DNA of 64,000 bases from Silene conica. Its lineage: Eukaryota > Streptophyta > Magnoliopsida > Caryophyllales > Caryophyllaceae. The notes under the pieces are model-generated. The model did no database searches. It was not told where the DNA came from and was given only the letters and a program-made list of their open reading frames with translations. A program made the position numbers and the translations under genes. Shown piece by piece: positions 11,887 to 23,305 of this stretch (position 1 is the stretch's first letter; each line of letters opens with the position of its first letter). The stretch covers positions 37,272,530-37,336,529 of the forward strand of contig CM055319.2 of assembly GCA_029255685.2 (NCBI GenBank), in the 5' to 3' direction.

Positions 11887-12895
11887 ACGTTACTGTACAC
11901 AGGCGTTTTATTTTTCGAAAATAACTTGTTTTATTTTCCCTTGGCCATAAGTAATATGGTATATACGGAAATAGTATATTATTTTTGTGAAACGGTTCAC
12001 TCTCGCATGATACATATTGTTTTAAAACGGTTTAAGATAATGGATTATAATTTATTAAAATTATAGTGATTAAAACGGTATAATCACATAAATTTAAATC
12101 CCGTAAGGTGGTTTGGTAAAATTTGTTAATCAAAATAACAGTATTATATCATGAATGAATTTTAATTTTAGTTGATGCATTTTATTTATCGTCTTGTTGA
12201 ATGCTTTTGAATGTTTTCTATAACGTATTTAATTTTTGCAAACGGTTGTAACTTAGTGTGGGCTTAGAAGATTGTGTTACCGTAATGATGAAACACGGTC
12301 TTGTTTGTAATTTTGAGATCTTGAATCTCCGTTTAGGGTTTTTGCCATGTAATTACTTTTGTATTTAAATTAGAATGTAAATAGGGTTATATTTGTAATT
12401 TAAATTAGTAATTTTGTGAAGACCAAAGACGGAGACCGGATGCTCATTCCCGTTGCAAAGACCAAGGTGGAACATCAAGACAAGCTTCTAGGGTCCAACG
12501 GTGGATTCCAAAGTTGTTTTATGTTTATTTTGGTAGGATAGGCCACACTAGGACTTTTATTTACGTTTATTGCATTTATTTTAAGCTTTCATTGATAATA
12601 GCTTGCATCATATTCCGCCTAAAACCAAACCACCTATAACATGCCTGAAAACTGACTCATGTAGAGGTTACGCGTTAGTTTTCTGTGACAATACAGATGT
12701 CTCATGTCACATGCAAAGCCATCACTTTATTTCATTCATTCATGTATATGCTAGATATTAGTTCACTTAAAATTGATAAATAAAAGTTGATGGGGTCTTC
12801 CTCGTATAACCAAAAATTGAGACTAGTCTTTATAAATCAGACTCCCATGAATCCCTTCTTCATCGGTAGGCATAATATGACCCCTTCTACGTCGG

Positions 12896-13196
12896 GTAAG
12901 TGGGAACAGATGATTTATTTTATCTCAACATCGTGGTCACTCGATACTATCTAGCGACTATGATGGACTAATAGATAGGATTTACGGAAATCTATCGACC
13001 AAGAGTTCCAACGGTGGAATTACCCAAGCAGTAGGCTTATCAATATACGGAAATTGAGTCTTGGGATCGTTTATATAATTCTTGAGGGAGATCAATTATA
13101 TAAATGCATGAGTCTACGAGTTTAAATACAATTTAAAATAGACTTAAATCACAACGATGAGTTGCTTATATGGTTTTGTTTTTATCTTCTTTTCAG
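12896..13196 (+). other. Candidate leader intron of C1
   Basis: A strong donor-like GGGTAAGTGGG (GT at 12896) and a pyrimidine-rich acceptor TATCTTCTTTTCAG (AG at 13195-13196) bracket about 300 nt just before the gag start. Equivalent signals are at 37736-38035 in C2 and 41942-42275 in E, where the surrounding sequence differs much more. It includes the hairpin at 13070-13104. Splicing is inferred from the signals alone. Confidence 0.4.
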
Positions 13197-13232
13197 TGTA
13201 GAACACGATCAATTTAAACTGCTGTATAACAA

Positions 13233-16200
13233 ATGGCTGGTGAAGACCCAATGCCAAGTGCCAAGCTTGCACGTGAATCCTGGCTAAAAGCCTTCATGGG
13301 CTCCATGAATCAGTCTACTAGACTGAGGAATGATGGGTCAAACTTCTCTGACTGGGAGGCAGCGTTACGGAATGCTGCCATTGCTGACGGAAAGCTCAAG
13401 TACTTAACTGAGCCTATTCCGGCACACCCAGGAACTGGAGCTAGAGCTAACGAAGTTCGCGCTCATAGTGACTTCGTCATGGAAGCGGGTGCGATAAAGA
13501 ACGTACTCATCTATGCAATGGAATCCAATTTGCAAAGACGCTTCATCTCCCATGGTGCAAACAAGATTTTCACCACGCTCACTAACGAATTCTCGAAAGC
13601 TCCGAGAATCGTTTCTTATGAGCATACATGTCGCTTTTTTGAGGCGAAACTCCAGAAGGGCCAAGCTGTTAGCCCACATATTCTCAACATGATTGCGAAT
13701 ATCGAGAAACTGGAGAGCCTAAACTACAAGATCAGTGAGAACATAATCGTTGATCGAATGCTTCATTCGCTTCATGATGGGTTTGCCCTCTTTAGAGCCA
13801 ACTATTACATGAACGACATGAAGAAAACTCCTCATGAGCTCCACTCCCTTTTCGTACAGACCGAGAAGGATCTGAAATTAAGTGGGAGCGTGAAGCAGGA
13901 TGTTCTCATGATCTCCAGTAAAGGGAAAGGTAAAGGGAAAGCTAAAGCTCAGGGCGACCTAGCGGTAGGTAAGCCCAAGTTTAAGAAGTCAAGATTCGCC
14001 AAGAGTGGGCCAGGTGAGTCGAGCAACTCACAAGGCAAGACAAAGAGTAAGGATACAAGCATGGAATGCCACGATTGCCACAAGACTGGGCATTGGAGGC
14101 GCACATGCCCCGTGTATCGTGAGGACATCAAAGCAGGCCGCGTTATTCTTGTTGGTATGTCTTCTTCTTCTTCTTTTATTCACATGATTGAGATTAACCA
14201 TGCAAGTTACGGAACTTGGGTACTAGATATTGGTTGTGGTTCTCATCTATGTAATCATGTGCAGGGCCTCTGAAACCAAGAACCCCTCATCAAGGGTGAG
14301 GTTGACCTGCGCGTCGGGAATGGAGCACGTGTTGCTGCAGTCTCGAGGGGAACATACGTGATCCAGCTTCCAAGTGGATTCGAGTTACCTTTATATAACT
14401 GTTATTATGTTCCTAGTTTATCCAAAAACATTATTTCAGTTTCTACACTTGACAAACTTGGTTTTTCATTTGTAATAGAGAATAATAGCTGTATTTTCTC
14501 GTTACACAATATGATTTATGGCAAGGCAGTTTCCATGAATGGAATTTATGTTTTAGATCAAACCACCGAAATATTATATGTGAATAACAAGAGATTAAAG
14601 GTAGGTGACAAAGATCAAACTTATCTATGGCATTGTCGTATGGGACATATAAATGAGAAACGCGTAAAACAGCTCATACAGAATGGAGCTATCTCGGCCT
14701 TTGATTTCGAATCATATGGCACGTGTGAATCATGTCTCATCGTCAAGATTACTCGTATTTCCTTCAAAGATGTTGGAATGCGCGCTGCCGACCTATTAGG
14801 ACTCATACATACGGATGTGTGTGGCCCTATGTCGATCGACGCACGAGAAGGCTATAGGTATTTCATCACTTTCACGGATGATTTGAGTAGATATGGCTAT
14901 CTCCACTTAATGAAACATAAAAGTGAATCCTTTGACAAGTTCAAAGAATACCAGAATCGGGTACAGAACCAACTGGGAAGAAAGATTGAAGCACTTCGGT
15001 CTGATCGTGGTGGCGAATATCTTTCTCACGAGTTTGATCAACACCTTAAAAACTGTGGCATCGTTCTACAGTTGACTCCACCTAGAACACCACAATTAAA
15101 TGGTGTGTCCGAACGGAGAAATCGAACTTTACTTGATATGGTTCGATCCATGATGAGTCACACCGTTGTGCCTGATTCATTGTGGGGCTATGCTCTTTTG
15201 TCGGCCGCTCTAATACTTAACCGAAGTCCGTCTAAAGCTGTTGACAAGACTCCATACGAATTATGGAAGGGAACGGTCCCTAACTTGTCCTTTATTCGGG
15301 TTTGGGGCTGCGAGGCTTATGTCAAGTGGAGACACGAGGATCAGCTCGGCCCGCGATCGGTCAAGACATACTTTATAGGCTATCCGAAGGAAACTTTTGG
15401 TCATTACTTCTACTCGCCAACCGAACAACGTGTTTTTGTTGCGGCTAGTGCGACGTTCTTAGAGAAAGAATTTCTCGAGAACAAGTCGAGTAATAGAACC
15501 TTCGATCTATCGGAGATTCAAGAACCAACTACCGAGCAACCATTGGAGGAAACAGTTCCTTTAACCGAGGCTGCGGTAGATATCCCTGAGGAACCTAGGA
15601 GGTCGGGAAGAGTCTCTATTCCCCCGGACAGATACATTGGTATGGTCGAGGAACATGACATAGATGACGTCTTACTCCTAGAGGGTAATGCACCCTCAAC
15701 CTATAAAGGTGCCATTGCTAGTTCTGACTCAAAGCTATGGCTAGAAGCCATGCAATCCGAGATGGAATCCATGTATGAGAACAACGTGTGGGATCTTGTG
15801 GACCTACCTGCAAAGGTACGTTCCCTTCAATGCAAATGGCTTTACAAGATAAAGCATGCCGTGGAAGGACAACAAGATATCCACAAGGCAAGACTAGTTG
15901 CTAAAGGTTTCACTCAAGTGCCAGGCTTGCACTACGATGAGATCTTTGCACCCGTAGTCATGTTACGTTCCATTCGGATTATCTTAGCGATCGCCGCATT
16001 TAACGATTATGAAATCTGGCAAATGGACGTTAAAACCGCCTTCTTAAACGGTTATTTGGAGGAAGAGTTATACATGGTACAACCCGAGGGTTTTATTGAT
16101 CTAGAACATCCTAAGAAGGTCTTCAAGCTCAAGCGTTCCATCTATGGACTTATGCAAGCATCACGGAGTTGGAATCATCGCTTCGACCAAGTGATAAAAG

Positions 16201-17270
16201 AGAATGGGTTCATTCGATCAGTCGAGGAACCATGTCTCTATATCAAGTCGAGTGGGAGCAAGATTGTCTTCCTAGTACTGTATGTCGATGACATACTCTT
16301 GATTGGGAATGACATACCTCTCCTTTATTCGGTTAAAGCATGGTTGAAAAACCATTTCCAGATGAAAGATTTGGGAGAGGCACAAAGAATTTTGGGCATC
16401 CGTATCTACAGGGATAGATCACGACGGATGTTGTCTCTCAGTCAGGAGTCTTATATAGATAAGATCCTAGAGAGATTCAGCATGACGAACTCTAAGAAAG
16501 GGTTCCTTCCTATGACTATTGGGCTTCACTTGAGCAAGACTCAAGAAGCTAAGACATTGGAAGAGAGAGAGCGCATGAGTCGGATTCCTTATGCTTCGGC
16601 TATAGGATCGATCATGTATGCCATGATATGCACACGTCCAGACGTTGCATATGCATTGAGTATGACAAGTCGATTCCAAGCTCATCCAGGTGAACAACAC
16701 TGGATGGCCGTGAAAAACATTCTTAAGTACCTACGGAGGACTAAAGATTGGGGATTGACTTACGGAGGCGACTCGACGCTCTGCGCCACGGGTTACGCAG
16801 ATGCTAGCTTCCAAACGGATCGAGATGACTCGAAATCTCAGTCAAGATTCGTTTTTACTCTTAATGGCGCTGCTGTCAGCTGGAAAAGTTCTAAACAGAG
16901 TGTTACAGCAGATTCTACAACTGATGAGTCCGAGTACTATGCCGCTTCGGAAGCAGCTAAGGAAGCAATATGGATGCGTCAATTCTTACAAGGACTATCT
17001 GTAGTGCCTAGTTCGAATGACCCAATCACCGTTTATTGTGACAATAAAGCTGCCATATTCCAAGCTAAGGAGCATAAGTCTAGCAACAAGGTTAGACATG
17101 TACGACGGAAAGCTCATCTAATCAGAGATTACGTGGAGCAAAAGGAGATATTCATTGATAAGATCGCTACGGATGACAACATAGCTGATCCTCTCACAAA
17201 AGCATTACCACGTGATAAGCATGAAGGGCACATTAATTCCATGGGAATCAGGTGTGTTCCTAAGTTGTAG
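13233..17270 (+). pseudogene. C1 gag-pol, nearly whole
   Basis: Copia polyprotein region in the order gag, protease, integrase, RT and RNase H. Gag starts MAGEDPMPS at 13233 and carries a lysine/glycine-rich stretch and a CCHC zinc knuckle CHDCHKTGHWRRTC (about 14066-14107). Integrase shows the H-H-C-C module (LWHCRMGHINE...C..C, about 14625-14750) and the core with HTDVCGP and SDRGGEY. RT shows the catalytic YVDDILLIGND (about 16279-16311). RNase H shows ADASFQ and CDNKAAI. Integrase before RT is the Copia order. It looks like a recent but inactive copy with about one break; it is more complete than the C2 homologue. Confidence 0.92.
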
Positions 17271-18134
17271 TACTCTTTTATGAATTCATGTAATAATTCA
17301 TTTTCTCGTGTACTCTATTCAACCTCATTGTTATGATATATAATGTTTTGTTTTTCATGTGGAATTGTACGCCAATTTTGAACACCACAAAGTGAACTGA
17401 TTAACATTACCTCGTTTTAGTCCTTGATTACCCACTTGAGCTGATAACTCAGGTAATCATTTTGTGACGTTGGTTGATGGTGGGTTCAACGAGCCATAAC
17501 TCAAACAGTTGATTGACCAATCACAAAGGCGAGTTATACGGATATCTCGTAAGACACCCCGTGACAACGTTATGGAGTCCTAAATGTTTTATAACATTGG
17601 GTGCCAAGTCGTGGATAGGACCTCCATTGTGTTCCTTAGAGTCGAGTCTTTTGATTTTCAACTGTCTCTTGAGATTAAGGCAGATTTTGGGTAACTTTGG
17701 TTTTTTTCCCACGGTCTTCCGTAACAGGGGCCAAGAGGATTTTTTCTGGATTATTTCATACTGCACTTACATCGGCAGGATTCGAGTTAAGGGAAATATC
17801 CAAACCCTTATCAGGATTTTATCATTTCTCAGGGCCACTCGAGGAGTAGTAACTGAAATGCATAGCCATGCTCGAATACAGATTCGTTTTATCAGTTAAG
17901 TTACTCTCTAGTCGGGGAAACCACTCTTGATACAGATCGCTTGTGAGATACGACCTTTGCGAATGCGGATTTGAAAATTGTCTTACATTGAGTGGGAGAA
18001 ATTTTAAAAGGATATGAGAATCGGTTATCGCACCTACACTTGTACGGACAAGTGGGAGTTCGTTGGAGCTTGTGTCCTCCACATGTAGTGTGATAACATC
18101 ATTGCACATACCCTAGTACGGACAAGTGGGAGAT
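17271..18134 (+). other. C1 3' untranslated region
   Basis: Non-coding, about 860 bp, ending in the polypurine tract ACAAGTGGGAGAT. A block around 17828-17875 (CTCAGGGCCACTCGAGGAG...) is shared with C2 (about 50770-50818) and with the much more diverged element E (about 45392-45440). An upstream copy of the purine tract (about 18048-18058) is followed by GTTGGAGC..., which resembles the LTR start of element G. Confidence 0.8.
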
Positions 18135-19126
18135 TGTTGGGGCTGGTGTCCTTGACAGTTAGTACAATGACTTACTAAATCTCTTAAAGGATCACAAGGG
18201 CATACTTCAGTATTATTATCAGTTGATCCACGTTTATCAATAACGGTTGGTTTCTAGATAAGTTTGACGTTATTATCATACGGATGGCGGTGATCAACTG
18301 GTCCCTATACATCACACCTATAGGACACGTTTGAGAGATGTGAAGGTATGAAAATACAGTCACATTTATGCCGGATACGACTAAACAGTTAGTCAGAGGT
18401 ATTGACTATTAAATTAGTCAATAAGATGTTGAGATTATTTTTTAATACGGATTAATTAATTTTAGCTATTACGGATTACATGATTAATTCGTAAAATTAA
18501 ATATAAATGGTTATATTTAATTAAATATTGTATTCGCGTATTAATATAAACAGTTATATTAATTTGGGTAATTATACAATATCGTAATTTTATCAGACCG
18601 TTATTAATGTATCGATTGCATTAATATCTGATAACATGTGTGCGATTTATAATTAAAATCCCGCAAATAATATTTAGCAAAACGGGTCGAATCACGCAAG
18701 GGAATAAGGTAAGAGTGGAAAAAGCCCACCCTTACCCTAAAACCCGTTAGGCCGACCGAGAGGTTACAAAAGGAGAGTTATTCACCTTTTGTCAACTACT
18801 GTAAAATCATAATTCTGATAATTAGGGTTTTGAGAGCATTCTTCTCCCAAAACTCAGATCTCACATCAAAACTCACAAAAGCTCTCCCCATATTGTAAGG
18901 CAATTGGAGAGTATTTCTAGCACACGCGGCATCAGCTCAAACCAAGTCTTGGGTGCAAGTTATAGGAGGGAATTTACTTTAATTCATGTTCTTAGGCCAA
19001 TTCAAGCAAGGACCCAAGGTTGTTATTTCTTTTCATGTTTTTAATTATCTTATGACCATAAATCACAACTGTAAATTTCGTTAGAATCCTTCATGTTTAG
19101 GGCGAATACATGCTATATTCCCCACA
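18135..19126 (+). repeat. C1 3' LTR
   Basis: 992 bp, TGTTGGGGC...CCCCACA, uninterrupted. It holds the two-tier stem-loop at 18220-18300. The flank CCTTC at 19127-19131 is the target duplication. Confidence 0.95.
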
Positions 19127-20588
19127 CCTTCATTGGAGATACCTTCAGTAGTACCTTCTCGCCTGCCTCAAATGAAATGTCACTCCTCTTGAGATCTGCG
19201 TAGCTCTTCCGTCTATCCTGGGCAGCTCTCATTTTCTGTCTTATTATCTGAATTTGCTCCACCATCTCTTGAATCATCTCCGGACTCAAAACCACAACGT
19301 CAGCTCGATCATCCTTACACACAGGACTCTGGCACTTCCTCCCGTACAACGACTTAAATGGAGCCATACCAATGCTGGCGTGATAGTTATTATTATAGGA
19401 GAACTCTATCAACCCCAATCGCTCTTCCAATGTTCCCCCGAATTCCAGCACACAAGCTCTTAACATATCTTCCAAAGTCTGTATGGTTCTCTCCGTCTGA
19501 CCATCTGTAGCTGGATGAAAAGTCGTACTCATCTTTAATTGCGTGCCTAACGCGGATTGCAGCTCTTGCCAAAATCTAGAGATAAGTCTTGAGTCACGAT
19601 CGGAAACAATATCCTTGGGAATGCCATGAAACTTGACTACATTCTGTACATATGACTTTGCCAACTCAGCCTTACTCCAGGTATCTTTCATTGGAATAAA
19701 TTGAGCAGACTTGGTCAACCTATCCACGATTACCCAGATCATGTTTTTGCCCCTCTGAGTTCGAGGCAACCCCACGATAAAATCCATAGAAATATTCTCC
19801 CATTTCCATTCAGGTACATCCAGTGGCTGGATCTTTCCTTGAGGTCTCTTATGCTCACCATTTACCCTCTGACACGTCAGACACCGCGACACAAACTCGA
19901 CAACGTCCTTCTTCATATTGGGCCACCAAAAAGTCTTCTTGAGTTCCTTGTATAATTTGTCACCCCCTGGGTGAACGAAGTATGGCGTAGCATGAGCTTC
20001 AGTTAAGATTTTCTTTTTCAATTCATCATTATCCGGAATACACCATCTCCCACTGAATCTCAAGCTATCATCTGAATGGACACTGAATTTGGACTCTGTT
20101 TCATTATCACTTCCCTCGATCATTCCTCGCCACTTCTGGATCCGCAAATCTCCTTTCTGCAATTCCCTGATTTCTCCATACAATTCTGGCTCCACTGTCA
20201 GATCACTAAGAGTATCCCCTTTCCGAATCATGTAAATTCCCATTTCTCCCAACTCACTATGCAGTCGTACTCTTGATCTGGCACTTTGCAATGCATGAAC
20301 ATATTTTCTACTCAAGGCATCGGCAACCACATTAGCCTTGCCCTCATGATAGACAATTTGCATATCGTAGTCACCAATCAACTTTATCCACCTCCTTTGG
20401 CTCATATTCAATTCTCGATGGGTATAAATGTACTTCAAGCTTCTGTGGTCAGAAAACAACTTAAATGTGGCCCCGTAAAGGTAATGGCGCCACAGTTTTA
20501 GTGCAAAAACCACAGCCCCCAACTCCAAGTCATGGGTAGGATAATTCTCTTCATAGGTCTTCAATTGCCGGGAAGCATAAGCTATCAC
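19127..20588 (-). pseudogene. Gypsy B pol: RNase H end and integrase
   Basis: Minus-strand piece of B's polyprotein between the insertions of Gypsy A (after 20588) and Copia C1 (before 19127). Reading down, it has the RNase H end ([33 protein letters not shown]), the integrase zinc module (HPGGDKLYKELKK...CLTCQRVNGEHKRPQGK) and the integrase core (WENISMDFIVGLPRT, DRLTKSAQFIP, SDRDSRLISRFW, FHPATDGQTERTIQTLEDML). It is a very close relative of the same region in element A, so both belong to one Tekay-like group. It is a fossil fragment. Confidence 0.92.
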
Positions 20589-21631
20589 TGTAATACCTCG
20601 AATTTTAGTTACGATATTGATCTTGTTTTGTGTCGATAAGATGATTTCTTTACGATGGGTAATTACTTAATAAGTATATATATGTTTATATGGTTTAATT
20701 GTATTGTATGCTCTAGTTGGGGCTCGAGCACGAGACCTTTTGTTACGAGTTTTGGGCTTCGTTATCTGTGCAATACAAACAGCCCATACACCGTGTAAAC
20801 CCTAAACGAAACCCTACATCAGTCCTAAAATCTGATATCTCGTTTAAACCCTCTTCATGCCGCCTATTTGAGACTGAAAAAGACCTCACCTCTGACCTAG
20901 TCTATACACTTTTGACACCCTAAACTCTCTACCGCCATCACACAGAAGAGGAGGAGTGTGCTCACGGCCATAACCACCGTCACGTTTTCCCAGAATTTGG
21001 ATCTGAAGTCAGGTAAGCACAAATAACACGGCTGATATTAGTTTCCATGTTCATGTTTGTATGTTTTGTCGAGTCTGTGGAAGGGTCGTGTGTGGTGGTG
21101 ATGGTCTGGGTGGTGTTGTTATGTGTCGTGGGGTGGTTAAGGGACGTCAGGGTGGTGGTCGTGGTGGTTATAGTGGGTCGGTGTCGGAATAGGAGGCGTG
21201 GTTGTCACCACTGGTCGTGAGGAATTCTGGTGTTGGTTGTGTTATGTGTTTAGGGAAGGAGGTTGGGGGTGGTACCACCGTTGACTCGGGGGAGGTCGAT
21301 GCGGTGGTACCACCGTGGTGTCTCATACGTGCGTCAGGGAGTGTCGGGGTGGCGGTTCCAGTGGTTGTCGTTGGTGGTGGTCTGTGTCGATGGGGGTTGT
21401 AATTTCATTGCCAGAGGTACAGGCGGGAGTCAGACCTGGATTTGGGGGTTAAAGTCTGACTCGCCGGCGGTCGTCGAAGGCCCTGGTGGTGCCAAGGGGG
21501 GCAGTGTGGTCGGTGGTGTCGTGGGGGCTGGCCTGCTAGTGTTCGAAGGGGTGTTTGGCGGCTAGAGAGGCGGCTGTTTCGTGATGGTAGGGGGCTGTCG
21601 GGTTTCCTAGGTTGTTTCATGGTTTTGTATG

Positions 21632-21684
<53 letters not shown>

Positions 21685-22230
21685 TATCTTTATTGTTATT
21701 ATTGTTTTATTATTATTAATAATATAATTACTATTTTATTTGGCTTTGGAATATTTGTTTTTATGAGAAAATATTTTATTTATGGCAAGTATAATTAGTA
21801 TTTAAGGTATAGTATTTTATTTATGGTAAGGATTTATATTTGAATTTCAAACCCAAGTGTTTGTTTATGTCTTAGGAGTTGTTTTCTTTTTAGAAGCTAC
21901 TAAATTTGGAAGTTACTATTTTGGGTAACTCGGTTGTTGGGAACTTTCTAAATATAGGAAGTTTCTATAATTGGATTGTGTACATGTTTTACGAGAATTA
22001 GGGAGTTTATTAATTGAATAATATACTTTTAGGTGGAAGTTTTCGTGTGGAGCACTTTTGAGAACAGTTGTGCATTTTGCCTTTTCTTCTGCAGTTTGAG
22101 GTAGGGAAAACTACTAATGTTTGATGATGTGTAAACCGTTCATAATTGATATCAAACATGTTGTTATATATTACCATGTGATCTTTATATTGTGCGTTCA
22201 TATAATACTGTGTTAACGATGAGGCGATGA

Positions 22231-22366
22231 GATGATGGGTCTTGTGATTGGTGCGGAGATAATGGGTCTTGTGATTGGTGTGGAGATAATGGGTCTTGTG
22301 ATTGGTGTGGAGATAATGGGTCTTGTGATTGGTGCGGAGATATTGGGTCTTGTGATTCGGAGTGGA
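22231..22366 (+). repeat. 27-bp tandem repeat in A 5' LTR
   Basis: About five copies of a 27-bp unit with the core GGGTCTTGTGATTGG. The same array occurs at 29736-29871 in the 3' LTR. A shorter 15-bp version of the GGGTCTTGTGAT core is found on the minus strand in B's LTR (about 34600-34650), so the core has been amplified separately in the two sister LTRs. Confidence 0.88.
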
Positions 22367-22648
22367 GATGATCGACTTTCTATTTTTAGTAATATGGTTT
22401 GTTTACAGTTTTACTCTACTCAACCTCGTGGTTGACCCTGTGTATTCGTGATCACCTGTGATGAACCAATTATTGGGGAGCAGACTGACAGGTATAAGAC
22501 AATGGGAGCATCTGGGAAGGGAGAAGCATGGACCCAGACCTGTTAGAGTCTAGACCACTTGATAGGAGTTCATGAGTTGTACTTTTACTTTTGTCAGAAC
22601 AGTTTTCTATTTGGTTTTGTAAGAACATGTTTTGAGTTTACATTGAAT

Positions 22649-22655
22649 ATAAAGT
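22649..22655 (+). promoter_or_regulatory. TATA box of A 5' LTR
   Basis: TATAAAG about 115 bp before the LTR end, with the copy at 30153-30159 in the 3' LTR and the same placement in D. A start about 30 bp downstream would put the hairpin at 22684-22697 at the very 5' end of the RNA. This is inferred from position. Confidence 0.5.
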
Positions 22656-22765
22656 ACTGTTTATCTTCCTTTGTATCTACTGCCTCGGGAAACCGAGATG
22701 GTAACACCTTTATTTATCTGAGGAGTCCTAGTTCAGGCCCTTAAATAAATGGGGGTGTTACAAAG

Positions 22766-22777
22766 TGGTATCAGAGC
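22766..22777 (+). other. A primer-binding site
   Basis: TGGTATCAGAGC, complementary to initiator tRNA-Met, lies three bases after the 5' LTR. Confidence 0.93.
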
Positions 22778-23305
22778 GAACGATCCTCATGCCTAACCTA
22801 ATGAACCTAATAAATATAGGAGAGTCTAAATAAAATGAACCCCGGGATAGGACTGTTAGGAGCACACTAAAGGGGAAGTATGAGTCTGGGGCCCCCTCAC
22901 ACCGAACCATTGGCCCTATCAGTTTTACCCGGGAACCCAGAGTGCATATACGAGAGAAAAAGAGTAGAATAAGAGGTGGTGAAAGTAATAGCATACAGTG
23001 ATAAGTATGAGAATTTTGTGTATAAGTGACTTTTGAAAAGCCGGAAGGGGCATGAGCATGAATGAATCTTTATCTGTTTGAATAAAAGGTGTATATTGTT
23101 GTGAGATGTTAAGAGATTTTAAACATGCTAGTAATTCTTCTTTCATCATGTCTAGTGATATGCGGTTATGTGATCCCTGAGCCATGTTATAGAAGAAAAC
23201 TACTTTTTATGATAAGTGTTATAGATTTGGATGCTTAGGGGACATAGCCCTAAACCCAATGGGTACCCATGTACGTCGGGACTCATTCTTTTCTTGTTTT
23301 ATAGT
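22778..23305 (+). other. A leader
   Basis: About 530 bp between primer site and gag. The first 100 bp resemble the matching stretch of D (about 5888-5990) and of B on the minus strand (about 34125-33990). No gene is seen. Confidence 0.7.

Larger units (their letters stand above)
4071..19126 (+). mobile_element. Copia element C1, with D nested in its 5' LTR
   Basis: Ty1/Copia element with 5-bp target duplication CCTTC (4066-4070 and 19127-19131), LTRs of 992 bp, a tRNA-Met-type primer site, a long leader (11440-13232), a gag-pol region (13233-17270), a 3' UTR and a polypurine tract (ACAAGTGGGAGAT, 18122-18134). The 5' LTR is interrupted by element D. The LTRs differ at about 27 sites (about 2.7% by eye). 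The coding region looks close to whole, with about one break. It is the sister of C2 (35196-52083), sharing LTR, leader and coding sequence. The lineage within Copia was not resolved; Tork/Angela/TAR-like groups are plausible. Confidence 0.93.
20589..22762 (+). repeat. A 5' LTR
   Basis: TGTAATACC...GGTGTTACA. It contains a strongly G/T-rich block (about 21080-21560) with two GGTGGTACCACC palindromes (21268-21279, 21303-21314), an (ATT)n microsatellite (about 21632-21680), a 27-bp tandem repeat (22231-22366), a hairpin CAACCTCGTGGTTG (22421-22434), a TATA box (22649-22655), a hairpin CTCGGGAAACCGAG (22684-22697) and an AATAAA signal near the end. Confidence 0.95.
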
